From Mytilus californianus (Eukaryota > Mollusca > Bivalvia > Mytilida > Mytilidae): a stretch of DNA of 64,000 nt. A model generated the notes under the pieces. That model was given only the letters and a program-made list of their open reading frames with translations, did no database searches and had not been told where the DNA came from. The translations under genes and the position numbers were made by a program. Position 1 is the first letter of the stretch. Every line of letters begins with the position of its first letter. Where the stretch lies: the NCBI RefSeq assembly GCF_021869535.1, contig NW_026262581.1, forward strand, positions 121,734,771 to 121,798,770, read 5' to 3'. Shown piece by piece: positions 1-12,892 of the stretch.

Positions 1-3000
1 AAACCAAAACTAATAGCTAAAAAACGTTTGATTTAACTTACCTGAGGGAGTTGCAACTTTACTTTTAGCACCATTATTTATTAGTATGAACTAGAAATTG
101 AAAAATCAATTAATATGCAGTGAAATCGGTGCATATATTACAAGGTTTGTTCCAGTACTTGATGCATTGTCAAACTTACATTTACAACTTAGTGTTTTTT
201 TAGTGTTTTTTAATTTTTATTATGGATCCAAAAGAGTATAGAAAATTACAGATAACGGATACTTATATTGCATTATTTAATTTTTGAGTATCCCATATTA
301 AAAAAAATCCTTTCATTTGCATAATCAAACATACAGAAATGGATTGTCATTTATTCAGGTTTCATCTCTAATCCTGTGTTGCTGTCATATAAAGAATGTT
401 TTTTTATTAATACCGATAACTTATTATTGCAAAGTTTTATTGTTGTTACTTCCTGGTTAGTCCAGAAGACTAGTTAGTTACGAAGATCGATTTATTTTAG
501 AGTTTTATATAACAACAAAACAAAGTACAATACAAACACTACGAATATTATTTTTTTAGAGTTTTGATATAACAATTAAACTAAGAAACGTTACGAAGAT
601 CAATGTTTTGTTCTTTATTAACCTAAGTATTCATCTGATATCTTCATTCAAGATTTACTTTCTAAAGTATTTCTTTCTGTTTTGGTCATCCCAACTGTCC
701 AAATTAATTTATTTACAATACAGAAAAGGATCTCTTATCCTTTTCAATATAACTGAACGGATTAATAATAGAAATGCAACAAATGATATCCATATCCGAC
801 GATGCATATTTTTTTCAAGATGTACTTTCCATAAAGAAATGTGATGAAAGGGAGTGATCAATCTGTTAAATAGTTGTGCTTCATCTTGTCATGTTAGCTA
901 CTTATTTGTGCTTCATCTTGTCCGGTTAGCTACTTATTCTAACATTTTCCTTTTTCGTCGTGTACATGTACATAATGAATGACTCCTATAGCACTTGTTT
1001 CTGAAAAAGGTACCTATATTTACCTGAATATAACACTGTTGTATTAAGGTGTATAAGTAATTTTTTTTTCAGAGACAAGTGCCTGTGATGACTCCTCGTC
1101 GATGTTGCTGTGTCGCTGTTATTTTGACTGAAAAATTGTAATATCATGTCTTTTTAATTTTGATTAGAGCTAAAGATGATTTAACCTTAAGTTAAAATTC
1201 ACATCTTATCGCAAGTTTTAGGCTTTATGTTCCAAAAAATACAGTTATGCATTAAATCTACTGCACATGCAAAAATTTCGGCAATGCCTAAAAGAGATGG
1301 ATTAATGTAACCGACCTTTTGATTTATTAACAATATATAGGTGTCTGGGATAGGTGGATTCCAATTAATTTACGTATTTGACCCTGAGGAAACCTAATAC
1401 CGTCTAGGGCATAAGATTCGGAATAATTCCATGGAAACATATTGCAATCTAACAATATTACATAAATCAAATAAGAAACATCAGATAATTCTGATGAAAC
1501 GAATAATCGTCATTTATCTTGCAATCATAAGTTTCACTTTACCACTAACCACGACAAATACAATATCTTTTAACGTTTTTACCAAATGTTTTGATATATT
1601 TATTAAATTACTTTTCTTCAAATTGAAAGAAACCATAAAGCTTTGTCAGTTTCATATTCTCTACTGGTTCATTCCTTAAATCCTCGTTTGGCCGTATTAA
1701 TGAATCATCTTGAATGATTTTTTTTTCGTGCGTTTTCAGATTGTTTGGCAGATGCAAGGCTAAACTGTGTGTGATTTAAAAAAATCCACTTTTTTTGTGA
1801 TTTTATTTTTTCATTGTATAAACAATGCAACATAAAAATAGCATGCATATCTTTCTCAAAATCTACATTGCTTTTGGGGCATGAAAATTTGTTAACAGTG
1901 AGCCGCATAGATTTCTGTGCTTTTTTGAAAATGTGGGACCGGATCACAAGGATTATTTGTTATTGATATTAGTTCCCTGCTAAAAGAAGCTCGTTGAATT
2001 TAGGAGTAAGATTAAAGACTGGTCTGCTTTGAGTAAAATATGCTCTAACGGTCTATAGTTTTAATTTATGCACAGCAAGGATATGAAATGAAATTTCATG
2101 TTGTTTAAAACTGAAAATAGATTTGGATCTAAATTTTAGTCTAATATCTTATTAGAAACTTCAATCACTTTGGTTGGTGCCTTTCTGGAAGTTTTTGTTA
2201 ATTCATCTGAAAAAAGGTAAATATTGCATATTACCATGTTAACACAATTTTAGTACACAAACTTATGTCAGGAATAAATATGAATATAAAACCTAAACCA
2301 CATTTTAAAAAGGTAATATTAAAAGGGTTCCATAATATTTGACAAAAATGAACTTTATTGCATCATTTTATTATATTCTAATTGACATCGTGTCAAAATG
2401 CGAGAACACACATAGACAAAATGTAACTGTATACCAAAAACCTAAACTTGTGAGTTAGTATGCTGCTCAGCCTGTCGTACTATAGTAAAATACAAGATTG
2501 ATATTCGTACCAAATAATTTAGCAGGACCTCGTTATAGTTAGGTTGAAACATAAATCGCGGATATTTAACAAACATCTTTCCACTTAACAGTAGACAAGA
2601 AATATATAGATTCATAATGATTGTCCTTTTAATAACTAGTTTTATATTCATCACTAAAGATGTTGCATTTCCAACAACTTAAGTGGGTTTTTTACGGGTA
2701 ATTAAAAAAAAATCCATAGGTTTTAGTTTATATTTGACATCGACTTTGTCCTAAAACATGGAAAGGACTATGATTTATTTGTTAAAGTAAAGGTATAGAT
2801 ATGAATCAATACTTTTTATGAATCATTAAACCCATGTCCTAGGGCCATGTCTTCAGATAAATCATAGTTCAATACTTAATTTGCTCTTTAGCTGAAGCAG
2901 CAACTATTCTGATAACGCAATTTATGCTGTTCATTATCAAAATGGCGTAAACTGTCGTTTCAGGCGTTTCGGCAATCAACAGATAAAAAAAAACCTTCTC

Positions 3001-4460
3001 AGAAATGCTGACAACCACTTTAATAATCGGTATAATTAACATGGCTGTTATTATGTTATCTTATGTATGTTTTATAGCCAAAGCAAGCTCTACTTGCATA
3101 CTTATTATTTGCAAAGACTCGTATTTTCTGATTTAAAATATTCTGACTGTAAACGAGATATTTTTTTTTCTGTAGGACGTGAGCAGTGTGCTAAATGCAG
3201 TATAATCAAAAATATTATACAATGTGCTTTTTCTAATTTCAAATAATTAAAGAATTTATATATTCGACGGTTGTGTGGAATAGCGGTCAGGTTAACCAAA
3301 GTTCCTTTGTTAGCAAAGACTGACACTTCCTTCATATCATGGTGCTTAATTCATCAAATTTGCCTTTAAGTTGATTAACTTTTATATATGGTACTTTTAC
3401 ACGAGGCTTGTGTAAAAATCTAATCTAGGCTAAAAGGAATATGCAACTATCATGTCACGTCAATGAGGCGTTCTTTGACAATGTTAAGAAGAAAATAATA
3501 TTAAAATGAATAAAATCTAAATAAGTTTGATAATGTAAAAAGCAAAATCTTTCTGCTTGGGCATGTTTCTGTTCAATAAAACCTCCAGTGTATAGCCTAA
3601 CATCATTTAGTTCAATACAAAACTTTATGAAAGATTAAACAGAACATACTTAAGTGCTTTACTGTTACTGAAATTGAATGCACAGCATGTGTGTTTTCCT
3701 CTGTCAGAAATGGAACTGCGTTACCTTGGAAAATAAAAACACACAATACGAAGTAATGAATAATTTAATTTAATTTTAATTTGGGTAAATGGTAAAAGTG
3801 ATTACATATTGTTGACAGTAGTGATTTTAAACTGATTACGTAGGCGAGAAACAGGTCTGATGCTATAGTTATCTGCAACTAGACAGACATTACAATGAGT
3901 CGAGGAATATGTGCTTCAATTTGCCGAACTTCCAACAACTGCTACAAGTAAGCCTTAATTAGTTTTCTATTAGAGCTTGTTCTTATCAAAATATATTATG
4001 AATTCTTGCTACCAATGTACCAGCTTCGTTGTGGTAAGCTTTCCAGGATATCACAGCGTGAGATGATATTCCCAATGGCTTTCGTTTATTCATCAATTAA
4101 AAAGAAATTAACTTGTATTTATTGATAAATAAAACAACGTTTATTCGATGGCGTCAATCTTATATTCTACAACAGTATCATAGCATTATGGCTGATAACT
4201 CAATCAGTTTGATCGGTTGTCCAGGTTGGACCAGCAAATAAATAATTTCTATCTCTCTCCTCTTGAAATCATATTCAACTATCTTGTTTAATCTCTCTCA
4301 ATTCCCAATTCTTGTTCGTGTACGAGTTAATCTTGAAATGTTGTTGTTTCTGCTATGCATTTTCAAAGTTAATAAATGTTTGGTTTACACTGATATACTT
4401 TTGATACATGGCAAGTTTCCACCAATATTAAGCATTTTTGTCATGTAGTTATGTAAATAC
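1..4460. other. Intergenic or intronic DNA, no recognisable gene
   Basis: This stretch is AT-rich and has stops in all frames. I see only short low-grade repeats: a ~33-bp direct duplication (TGTGCTTCATCTTGTC) near 874-940, and an imperfect ~95-bp duplication around 478-603 that shares TTTAGAGTTTT and ATATAACAA. No open frame here has a start, a composition or a motif that looks coding. Confidence 0.6.
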
Positions 4461-4880
4461 ATTTCTCTAATTCTTCGTCAATTTATCCCTTTCTGCACCC
4501 ATTGTATAAAAAAAATTTAATCAACGTGTGGTTCGTTTGATCTCAGTTCTTCATTGGTTAAAATCCGATTATGACGTCGAATTTTCTTGCTTTCCCCTGA
4601 ATTTCCTATTGTGACGGCATGAAAAAAGGCGACCATGCCTGATGACGTCACATAGAAAGAACACATCTTTTTGCAGATCATTCAAAAAGAAGGAATAAGT
4701 TTGCCTGCATATTGTTTGAAAATCATTAGAGAAACAGATTCCTCCACCAAATCTCGTGTAATACGATATTTATCCACTCTCGACAGTTAAATTTTAAATA
4801 TTTAAAAAGCTCGGCGAGCCTCACGTTTTAAATTTGAAAATTTAACTGTCTCGAGTGGATAAATATCGTATCACACTCGA
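4461..4880 (+). repeat. Dispersed repeat ending in a long interrupted palindrome
   Basis: Positions 4461-4770 match the reverse complement of 58030-58338 over about 310 bp with few differences, so this is a dispersed repeat. Its right end runs into an interrupted palindrome. The left arm (4755-4796) contains ATACGATATTTATCCACTC. The right arm (4837-4879) contains GAGTGGATAAATATCGTAT. About 40 bp lie between the arms, and a matching TTAACTGT/ACAGTTAA sits inside them. The element carries a perfect GTGACGTCAC-like stretch (TGATGACGTCACAT). It has no coding capacity. The palindrome is compatible with a non-autonomous DNA element or a foldback terminus; the class is unknown. Confidence 0.7.
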
Positions 4881-5156
4881 TGCAGTGGTAGAATCTATAT
4901 TTATAGCATCTAAAACATGCAGTAGAGAAAGATGTTGTTTAGATGTAACAAAGAGGTATATAAAGCTTTATATCATTCTATGGAATTTGAACCAATTCCA
5001 AAAAAATAAAACGAAAAAAATATTCCCCAAATTTATGCTATGTAGTATTTTTTCCTTCATATAAACACACAATGCGATAAGAAAACAACAAAAATACTTA
5101 CAAATATTCTTTCATTTTTATATTTTGACTCATTTTACAAACCTGTAAAAAATCTC

Positions 5157-5169
5157 GTTACGGAAGTTA
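5157..5169 (+). repeat. GTTACGGAAGTTA motif, copy 1
   Basis: Exact 13-mer GTTACGGAAGTTA about 0.4 kb beyond the 3' end of the transposase-like gene. The same motif recurs at 5497, 14350 and 14523, with one-base variants at 14366 and 14713. This clustering suggests an iterated protein-binding site. Confidence 0.55.
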
Positions 5170-5496
5170 TTAGTAAGAAAGAACAGAAAAATATGATAAC
5201 TGACGGACCTGTATTATACGTTTCTTCTTTCAAATGTAATTTTCATGCTTTTTATAAAAAAAAAATGCATCAATTTGAAGTATAAGTTCAAAATTAATCT
5301 TGGAAGAACACTCCTTTTGTTTTAGACGCGTACCAGACAAACGACAGCCAATACTATACATATGTGTGAAGAATGTAACCCAATTTTATTACAACTTCAA
5401 AGTATGCATATCATATTTCCAAAAAAACAAGTATAACAATCGCAATTGACATGAACTTTGCCTTTATTAAGATGAATAATTGACCTACGGAATTGT

Positions 5497-5509
5497 GTTA
5501 CGGAAGTTA
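5497..5509 (+). repeat. GTTACGGAAGTTA motif, copy 2
   Basis: Second exact copy, 55 bp beyond the stop of the transposase-like gene and in the same orientation as copy 1. A partial copy (CCTACGGAATT) lies just before it, at 5484. Confidence 0.55.
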
Positions 5510-5564
5510 ATATGCAAATGAACAGTCAAGAATATCAGTGAAAACACAATAAACAATGATAGAT

Positions 5565-8137
5565 TCACTCATCGAATGTTTTTTCAATCTCATCTAATTT
5601 CTTTACATCAAATTGAAATCTGATTCGTTTCGATTTTCCTACGGTTCGTGGTTCTTTCAATACAGTAAGTATCTTATTTTTTTGTATCCATATCTGGTCT
5701 TTTGTTTGTGGCCACTTGAAGGCTTTACCATATTTTCCTGACTTCTCTAGAAAGTTTATTTCTAAGTCATTTTCTTCTTCATCTATTGTCACTATTTGTC
5801 CAATGTACCAACTTCCGTCATACACAGCAGAAACCCAGCATGATTGTTCCAACTTTAGTTCTGGGTCTGAAATATGTTCGGTTTCATCTACATGTACTTC
5901 CGGGTGTTCGCCAGAAACAGATGCTACTTCGTTTTCATTGATTGTTGAATTGTCATGCGGATTTCTATTGTTATCTTGTTGCCTATTATGTATGAAATGT
6001 TCTTCCCATCCATGTGTACTCGTTTTAACATCCGTTAGGCATTCGTCACAATAGCATGACATGTCTCTTGTCCATATAAAGTGGATGTACTTGTTGGAAC
6101 TACAGCATGCAATTTAAATGTTCCAGATATTGGTATGGGTTTTTCTCTGATTTGCAATACCTCTTTGCAAGCATCTACATCGGTCTGATTGTAATATAAA
6201 TATTTTATCTTGCTTCAATTCTCTTCTGTTTGTTTCGACCAAGCATAAAAATCCTCCGCATTTTGGATCAAGCATTTGCCTTGTCTAATGGCCATATCGG
6301 CTCCTCGTTTAATACTAGCCCCTAAGCCATCGCAAGGGCCTTTGCCGTGTCCTGATTCAAGGTAATTCCACCGACCATTAACGCCAAAATCTTCCATATG
6401 ATCCGTCAAAATTTTGAAAATTGTTTTGTTACGATACTGACTGGTTGGTGAGTCCGTCAGATAATGGACTGTCTTTAGAGTCTGGCATTCTATCTTCAGC
6501 AAAGGCATGATTTTTGTCAAGATTGTATATACGACTGTAGCATTATGAGACAGAACATCAGAGACAGCTACAAAGCTTTGTAAACGTTGTCCATGATCCT
6601 TTGGGAAGTATACTACCATTGTATGTAGACTCACCATGGATTGATTCCAATACGAGGACTGAACTGCCTCAACCGATGTACACACAAAATTTTCCGCAAA
6701 ATCCATCCATAATACTATTTCATTTTCTGGCAAGTTTTCTCTTAATTTTCTCATTTCTGAATACTGAGTTTTTACTCTCTCAACATGACTTCGGAAATCC
6801 GTAGTTTGGTTTTCAATTATAGTCATGAATTCATCTTTTTTACTGTTTCTTCTATCTCTTTCCATCTTTGTTTGTTTCCATCTAAAACTTTTTTCCACTG
6901 AGTGAACTTAACCTCTTCAGGTAGCCTAGTCTCTAGTGTGTTTCTTAGTTTCTCATTTGTATCCTGGTCTTTAATAAATGAGTCTGGACTCTTAGAAATA
7001 TTCAATCCTAATGATCTCATAGCTTTTAATTTAAGTGCCATGTTTTGATGTCTAGAACAGAGACATGTTTTTCTCGATGCAAAATTGGCCAGAAGAAAAT
7101 GGTTTGGTCTTGAACGGTAAAACTTTGCTTGGGAAACTTTCACCTCTGGATTTTCTAAACGAAATTTATCGTGCAGATTGTGCATATAGTCAGACAATAT
7201 TAGCTTTTGGTACTCAATCTGGTCAATATATACAGCTTCATTTTTCCTCTTTCCAACAAGTATTGAACTGTTGTCTTCTCGTTCTAAGAAATTCGTAATT
7301 TGCCCTTGCAGTTTCAGTTTTTCCGACTCTTTCTTTGTTGGTTCAGTTCTTTTTGTCGTTTTCTTTCTATCTATTCCAGTTTTTCTATTTAGCTTAGACA
7401 TAAATCTATATTTTCTTGATGTAAAAAATGGTAGTTTCTTCATTATGCCCTTACTTAGAGTACCCACAGCTTCTTTCAAATCTCTAGTTATACAGTTGGC
7501 AAATAAAAGTCTTTTTCGAAGTATTTTTCTTCCTGTTGGATTAAGTTTTAGTCTTTTTAGGAGAGCATCTGTTTTTGATCGTGGAGTCATATTTGGTGAG
7601 TTTGGTGGTGTTGTCAAGGACTCTGTTTCAGGCGCAGTACTAGTTTCATTATCGGCATCTGAAGATTGATTTATTTTTTGTTTTGCTAGTCTTTCAATTC
7701 TTTTCTGTATACGTTTATTGCCGCGAACCAATTTGTCATTTTTACATTCTAATTCTTGTATCTTACGGTAGGCATTCATTTCTTAGAGATCTCTTATGAC
7801 GTTTTCTCGTGTAGTGTCCTTTTCTTTCACATGATGGAAATTTGACTAAAAGAACATCTCTCTTCTGTAGTCTTGTTGATTTTCTCGTTGATGTGCTAGG
7901 GCCTTCATCTGGCATATTTATTACGGACATTTTTGCAAGCCTTTTTCTTTCATAATGTTGTTTCACACGATCTCTTACTTCTTTTCGTCTCTTCTTTTGG
8001 GCCTTCTTGCCTAAATTGGCAATAGGAATATATGATTCCCTTTTTCTTTTCCTTTCTGTATCTAAGAACTTGTTAATATCTTTTTCTTTCTGGCGCTCCC
8101 TCCATCGCTTTTGTCTCTCTGCATTTGAAAGTGGCAT
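5565..8137 (-). pseudogene. Transposase-like gene (basic/coiled-coil, DDE-like core, Tudor-like C-terminus), recently broken
   Basis: Four frames read in order on the minus strand and together would encode about 850 residues. Frame 1 (8137-7763, from ATG, MPLSNAERQKRW) is very basic. Frame 2 (7779-6823) opens with a leucine/lysine coiled coil (YRKIQELECKNDK) and has a Cys/His patch (CLCSRHQNMALK). Frame 3 (6898-6215) holds the putative catalytic core: WMDFAENF (D66 of that frame), HYLTDSPTSQYRN (D149) and ESGHGKGPCDGLG. Frame 4 (6062-5565) starts with a CYCDEC knuckle and carries a Tudor/SH3-like segment (WVSAVYDGSWYIGQIV). Breaks: a frame change near 7770, one in an A6 run at 6836-6841, a TGA at 6215-6217 after which the frame stays readable to about 6065, and a two-base surplus near 6062. 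An acceptor-like TTTCTTTCACAG ends at 8140, just before the ATG, which implies an upstream 5' exon. I recognise the family from bivalve and other animal genomes only as uncharacterised proteins. The transposase role is inferred from the D/D motifs and setting. Confidence 0.72.
6835..6841 (-). other. A AAA AAG slippery heptamer at a frame junction
   Basis: On the minus strand the frame ending at 6823 reads GTA AAA AAG ATG and soon stops. A -1 slip on A AAA AAG gives GTA AAA AAG GAT GAA, which enters the frame that encodes the DDE-like core without losing a residue. The position is exact. The run could equally be a plain indel in a homopolymer, as expected in a decaying gene. Confidence 0.4.
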
Positions 8138-8139
8138 AC

Positions 8140-8676
8140 CTGTGAAAGAAAGGGAAACAAAATTTAGTTTAGTTTTAGGTGTAAAGAACATTTGATTTCA
8201 GTTTATATATAGTATTCATTTTATTTAACATACGTAGCGTGCATTTTGATAGTGGGAAAGACAAGTATTTTTTACATTAAACTTCACGAGAAAGTTTTGG
8301 TGAAATAAATTGACCAAAACGACAAAAGAAAACATTAATATGGTTGTCCTAGAATGATGCACTATTGTTTGTTTATTTCAAAATAACTGCCGTAACGGCC
8401 TGGTCAATATTTTCTGTGCTTGAAATTTTCCCATTTCACCGGTAGTTAGCAGACGAAATGTGGTTTATTGTTTAAGGTAGGTTTCAGCGTTTGATTTAAG
8501 GAAAACCTCCTTTTTAACCTCATTAATTATATTTTTTATTAACATTGCAAACATTAATCCAATACTTACTTAATTATTCAATTGCTCCATTCACTAAATT
8601 ATACTGTATTCCAAAAAAAATGTTGTCTGCTTTCTGTTTCATCTGACCGGCGTAACGTTAAAATTAAGTCCACTTA
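8140..8676. other. Upstream region of the transposase-like gene
   Basis: There is no open frame of note. On the minus strand a good splice donor match, GTAAGT, lies at 8569-8564. It could be the 5' end of the intron whose acceptor is at 8140. A mirrored variant of the iterated motif (TAACTGCCGTAAC) sits at 8385-8397, and a weaker one (CCGGCGTAACG) at 8648. The array begins right after this region. Confidence 0.35.
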
Positions 8677-9340
8677 GGTAGCACTCCACAGTTAGGTGTG
8701 TAGTTTCGCATTTTGGCCCCTGTGGATTTTTCAAATATGAGAGCTAGTGTGCAATAAAATTCATTTTTGGATAGCTGAGGATTAAAATAGCCTGCCTATT
8801 GGGTTTATATGAACATCAAGATAATGTAATGTATGTAATAAAGGCTGTTTTCTGTATGACAGTCCGTATTTGCATATCCATACCATACATTGGTCCGGCA
8901 ATTATTGTAATGTTTTTTTCCAACTTTTTGTCGCACGAACTTTGTAATTAAATTTTACGAAAAAATGAGGCGAAAGACACCCATTTTTTATTTGATTATT
9001 AGGAAGATTAATTTCAACAGTTTCTGAAAAGGTATCACTCATTTGCATTGAAATTCTAGTTTGATCCAAATTTGGGGGGGATATGTGACATTTTCAACCC
9101 CCTTTTTGCAATATTTTGTGGTAAATAAATGCAGAATGTTGCCATGGATACACATAGAAGGAATTATATTTCACCCTTTTAACTTTTGAAAATCAAATCT
9201 ATGGAAGATACTGATTACATACATATGCACACGTACAACACAAACAGTTAGGTTAATGTATTAGAAATCCAGGAATAGGAGATGATAAAATATTTTGTGG
9301 TTCATTTTTAATTTTATTTTCTAACTGTGGAGTGCTACCT
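8677..9340. mobile_element. Element E, copy 1 (non-autonomous, TA-flanked)
   Basis: 664 bp. The left end lacks the first A of the terminal repeat (TTAGGTAGC instead of TTAAGGTAGC). The left flank, AAGTCCACT, is unique and not spacer sequence, so this copy marks the edge of the array. The TA target and ~20-bp ends fit the Tc1/mariner superfamily, by inference only. Confidence 0.8.
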
Positions 9341-10081
9341 TATGGCACACCAGAAAGCACAGAAATGCCTTTTTAAAGATAAATTTGACCACAAATCTTT
9401 AGTCTTTTAGGTTTTTGTTTTAGTTCAGAAGGTAAAAAATCTGCTAGGATTGCAATTCATGTTTATTTTATTGTTTACTGTCCTTAGCAACCAAAGATAC
9501 ACATTTTGACACTTAGACATGTTGCGGTCTTAAATTTGTACTCCATTAGCTTCGCCCTTGTAACCAAAGATTGCGCTTTATATGATATCCTCAGAATGTA
9601 TCGCTTTATATTTTGAATGCGAATAAGTCAAATAAACATTTTTAGCAGGATTTTATATTATAATTTGGTATTAATTAAATTTAATGATGCCAGTACTTTT
9701 AGAAATTTATACCCTGCTTGAGAGCTTCTAAACCTAGGTTTGGTATGCTATTTACAGCAAAATTGACCTATGAGTGCTTTCAAATACCTAAAAATTGTAC
9801 AATTTTTCCTCTTTTAAGGTAATTTTAAGATTTTAAACAGAAAAAAGGGAAAAGTTTTAGAAATTTATCCCAAAAATGAGACAGACTTGAGGTTTTTCAC
9901 TATGATCTAGCATTCATTTTTAAATCACTTTTTGTCGCGTTTGAACATCAACTGCTAACCTTCATAAAATCTTTATTACTGGACCAATTTTAAAAACTAA
10001 GGTACCATTTTAATCGTAACAGCTAGTAGAACACAGAAAATATACTAAAAATTGAGACAGGAGGGGGAAAATTTCATCTTA
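9341..10081. repeat. Spacer S, copy 1
   Basis: About 740 bp, from TATGGCACACCAGAAAGC to TTTCATCTTA. It is noncoding and nearly identical to the other three S copies. Confidence 0.8.
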
Positions 10082-10746
10082 AGGTAGCACTCCACAGTTA
10101 GGTGTGTAGTTTCGCATTTTGGCCCCTGTGGATTTTTCAAATATGAGAGCTAATGTGCAATAAAATTCATTTTTGGATAGCTGAGGATTAAAATAGCCTG
10201 CCTATTGGGTTTATATGAACATCAAGATAATGTAATGTATGTAATAAAGGCTGTTTTCTGTATGACAGTCCGTATTTGCATATCCATACCATACATTGGT
10301 CCGGCAATTATTGTAATGTTTTTTTCCAACTTTTTGTCGCACGAACTTTGTAATTAAATTTTACGAAAAAATGAGGCGAAAGACACCCATTTTTTATTTG
10401 ATTATTAGGAAGATTAATTTCAACAGTTTCTGAAAAGGTATCACTCATTTGCATTGAAATTCTAGTTTGATCCAAATTTTGGGGGGATATGTGACATTTT
10501 CAACCCCCTTTTTGCAATATTTTGTGGTAAATAAATGCAGAATGTTGCCATGGATACACATAGAAGGAATTATATTTCACCCTTTTAACTTTTGAAAATC
10601 AAATCTATGGAAGATACTGATTACATACATATGCACACGTACAACACAAACAGTTAGGTTAATGTATTAGAAATCCAGGAATAGGAGATGATAAAATATT
10701 TTGTGGTTCATTTTTAATTTTATTTTCTAACTGTGGAGTGCTACCT
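10082..10746. mobile_element. Element E, copy 2
   Basis: 665 bp with both 20-bp ends complete, and TA at 10080-10081 and 10747-10748. It shares the TTTCTGAAAAGG variant with copy 1. Confidence 0.85.
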
Positions 10747-11488
10747 TATGGCACACCAGAAAGCACAGAAATGCCTTTTTAAAGATAAATTTGACCACAA
10801 ATCTTTAGTCTTTTAGGTTTTTGTTTTAGTTCAGAAGGTAAAAAATCTGCTAGGATTGCAATTCATGTTTATTTTATTGTTTACTGTCCTTAGCAACCAA
10901 AGATACACATTTTGACACTTAGACATGTTGCGGTCTTAAATTTGTACTCCATTAGCTTCGCCCTTGTAACCAAAGATTGCGCTTTATATGATATCCTCAG
11001 AATGTATCGCTTTATATTTTTGAATGCGAATAAGTCAAATAAACATTTTTAGCAGGATTTTATATTATAATTTGGTATTAATTAAATTTAATGATGCCAG
11101 TACTTTTAGAAATTTATACCCTGCTTGAGAGCTTCTAAACCTAGGTTTGGTATGCTATTTACAGCAAAATTGACCTATGAGTGCTTTCAAATACCTAAAA
11201 ATTGTACAATTTTTCCTCTTTTAAGGTAATTTTAAGATTTTAAACAGAAAAAAGGGAAAAGTTTTAGAAATTTACCCCAAAAATGAGACAGACTTGAGGT
11301 TTTTCACTATGATCTAGCATTCATTTTTAAATCACTTTTTGTCGCGTTTGAACATCAACTGCTAACCTTCATAAAATCTTTGTTACTGGACCAATTTTAA
11401 AAACTAAGGTACCATTTTAATCGTAACAGCTAGTAGAACACAGGAAATATACTAAAAATTGAGACAGGAGGGGGAAAATTTCATCTTA
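10747..11488. repeat. Spacer S, copy 2
   Basis: Matches copy 1 except for scattered substitutions such as TTACCCCAAAAATG, CTTTGTTACTGG and CACAGGAAAT. Confidence 0.8.
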
Positions 11489-12153
11489 AGGTAGCACTCC
11501 ACAGTTAGGTGTGTAGTTTCGCATTTTGGCCCCTGTGGATTTTTCAAATATGAGAGCTAATGTGCAATAAAATTCATTTTTGGATAGCTGAGGATTAAAA
11601 TAGCCTGCCTATTGGGTTTATATGAACATCAAGATAATGTAATGTATGTAATAAAGGCTGTTTTCTGTATGACAGTCCGTATTTGCATATCCATACCATA
11701 CATTGGTCCGGCAATTATTGTAATGTTTTTTTCCAACTTTTTGTCGCACGAACTTTGTAATTAAATTTTACGAAAAAATGAGGCGAAAGACACCCATTTT
11801 TTATTTGATTATTAGGAAGATTAATTTCAACAGTTTCTAAAAAGGTATCACTCATTTGCATTGAAATTCTAGTTTGATCCAAATTTTGGGGGGATATGTG
11901 ACATTTTCAACCCCCTTTTTGCAATATTTTGTGGTAAATAAATGCAGAATGTTGCCATGGATACACATAGAAGGAATTATATTTCACCCTTTTAACTTTT
12001 GAAAATCAAATCTATGGAAGATACTGATTACATACATATGCACACGTACAACACAAACAGTTAGGTTAATGTATTAGAAATCCAGGAATAGGAGATGATA
12101 AAATATTTTGTGGTTCATTTTTAATTTTATTTTCTAACTGTGGAGTGCTACCT
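11489..12153. mobile_element. Element E, copy 3
   Basis: 665 bp with complete ends. It carries the TTTCTAAAAAGG variant that it shares with copy 4. Confidence 0.85.
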
Positions 12154-12892
12154 TATGGCACACCAGAAAGCACAGAAATGCCTTTTTAAAGATAAATTTG
12201 ACCACAAATCTTTAGTCTTTTAGGTTTTTGTTTTAGTTCAGAAGGTAAAAAATCTTCTAGGATTGCAATTCATGTTTATTTTATTGTTTACTGTCCTAGC
12301 AACCAAAGATACACATTTTGACACTTAGACATGTTGCGGTCTTAAATTTGTACTCCATTAGCTTCGCCCTTGTAACCAAAGATTGCGCTTTATATGATAT
12401 CCTCAGAATGTATCGCTTTATATTTTTGAATGCGAATAAGTCAAATAAACATTTTTAGCAGGATTTTATATTATAATTTGGTATTAATTAAATTTAATGA
12501 TGCCAGTACTTTTAGAAATTTATACCCTGCTTGAGAGCTTCTAAACCTAGGTTTGGTATGCTATTTACAGCAAAATTGACCTATGAGTGCTTTCAAATAC
12601 CTAAAAATTGTACAATTTTTCCTCTTTTAAGGTAATTTTAAGATTTTAAACAGAAAAAAGGGAAAAGTTTTAGAAATTTATCCCAAAAATGAGACAGACT
12701 TGAGGTTTTTCACTATGATCTAGCATTCATTTTTAAATCACTTTTTGTCGCGTTTGAACATCAACTGCTAACCTTCATAAAATCTTTATTACTGGACCAA
12801 TTTTAAAAACTAAGGTACCATTTTAATCGTAACAGCTAGTAGAACACAGAAAATATACTAAAAATTGAGACAGGAGGGGGAAAATTTCATCT
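12154..12892. repeat. Spacer S, copy 3
   Basis: Differs from the other spacers by AATCTTCTAGG and by loss of one T in ACTGTCCTAGC. It runs straight into the next spacer through TAATTA, with no E between them. Confidence 0.8.

Noticed and set aside
1491-1506. CTGATGAAACG as another hammerhead core
   Set aside because: No stem II, no correctly spaced GAAA and no stem I partner follow.
3895-3948. Possible tiny Cys-rich first exon (MSRGICASICRTSNNCYK) followed by GTAAGC
   Set aside because: It is only 18 codons, and it stops at once if unspliced. There is no second exon and no promoter; it is within chance.
5716-7669. Plus-strand frames over the transposase-like gene (for example 7271-7669)
   Set aside because: They are shadows of the minus-strand gene and show only antisense Ser/Phe/Leu-rich composition.
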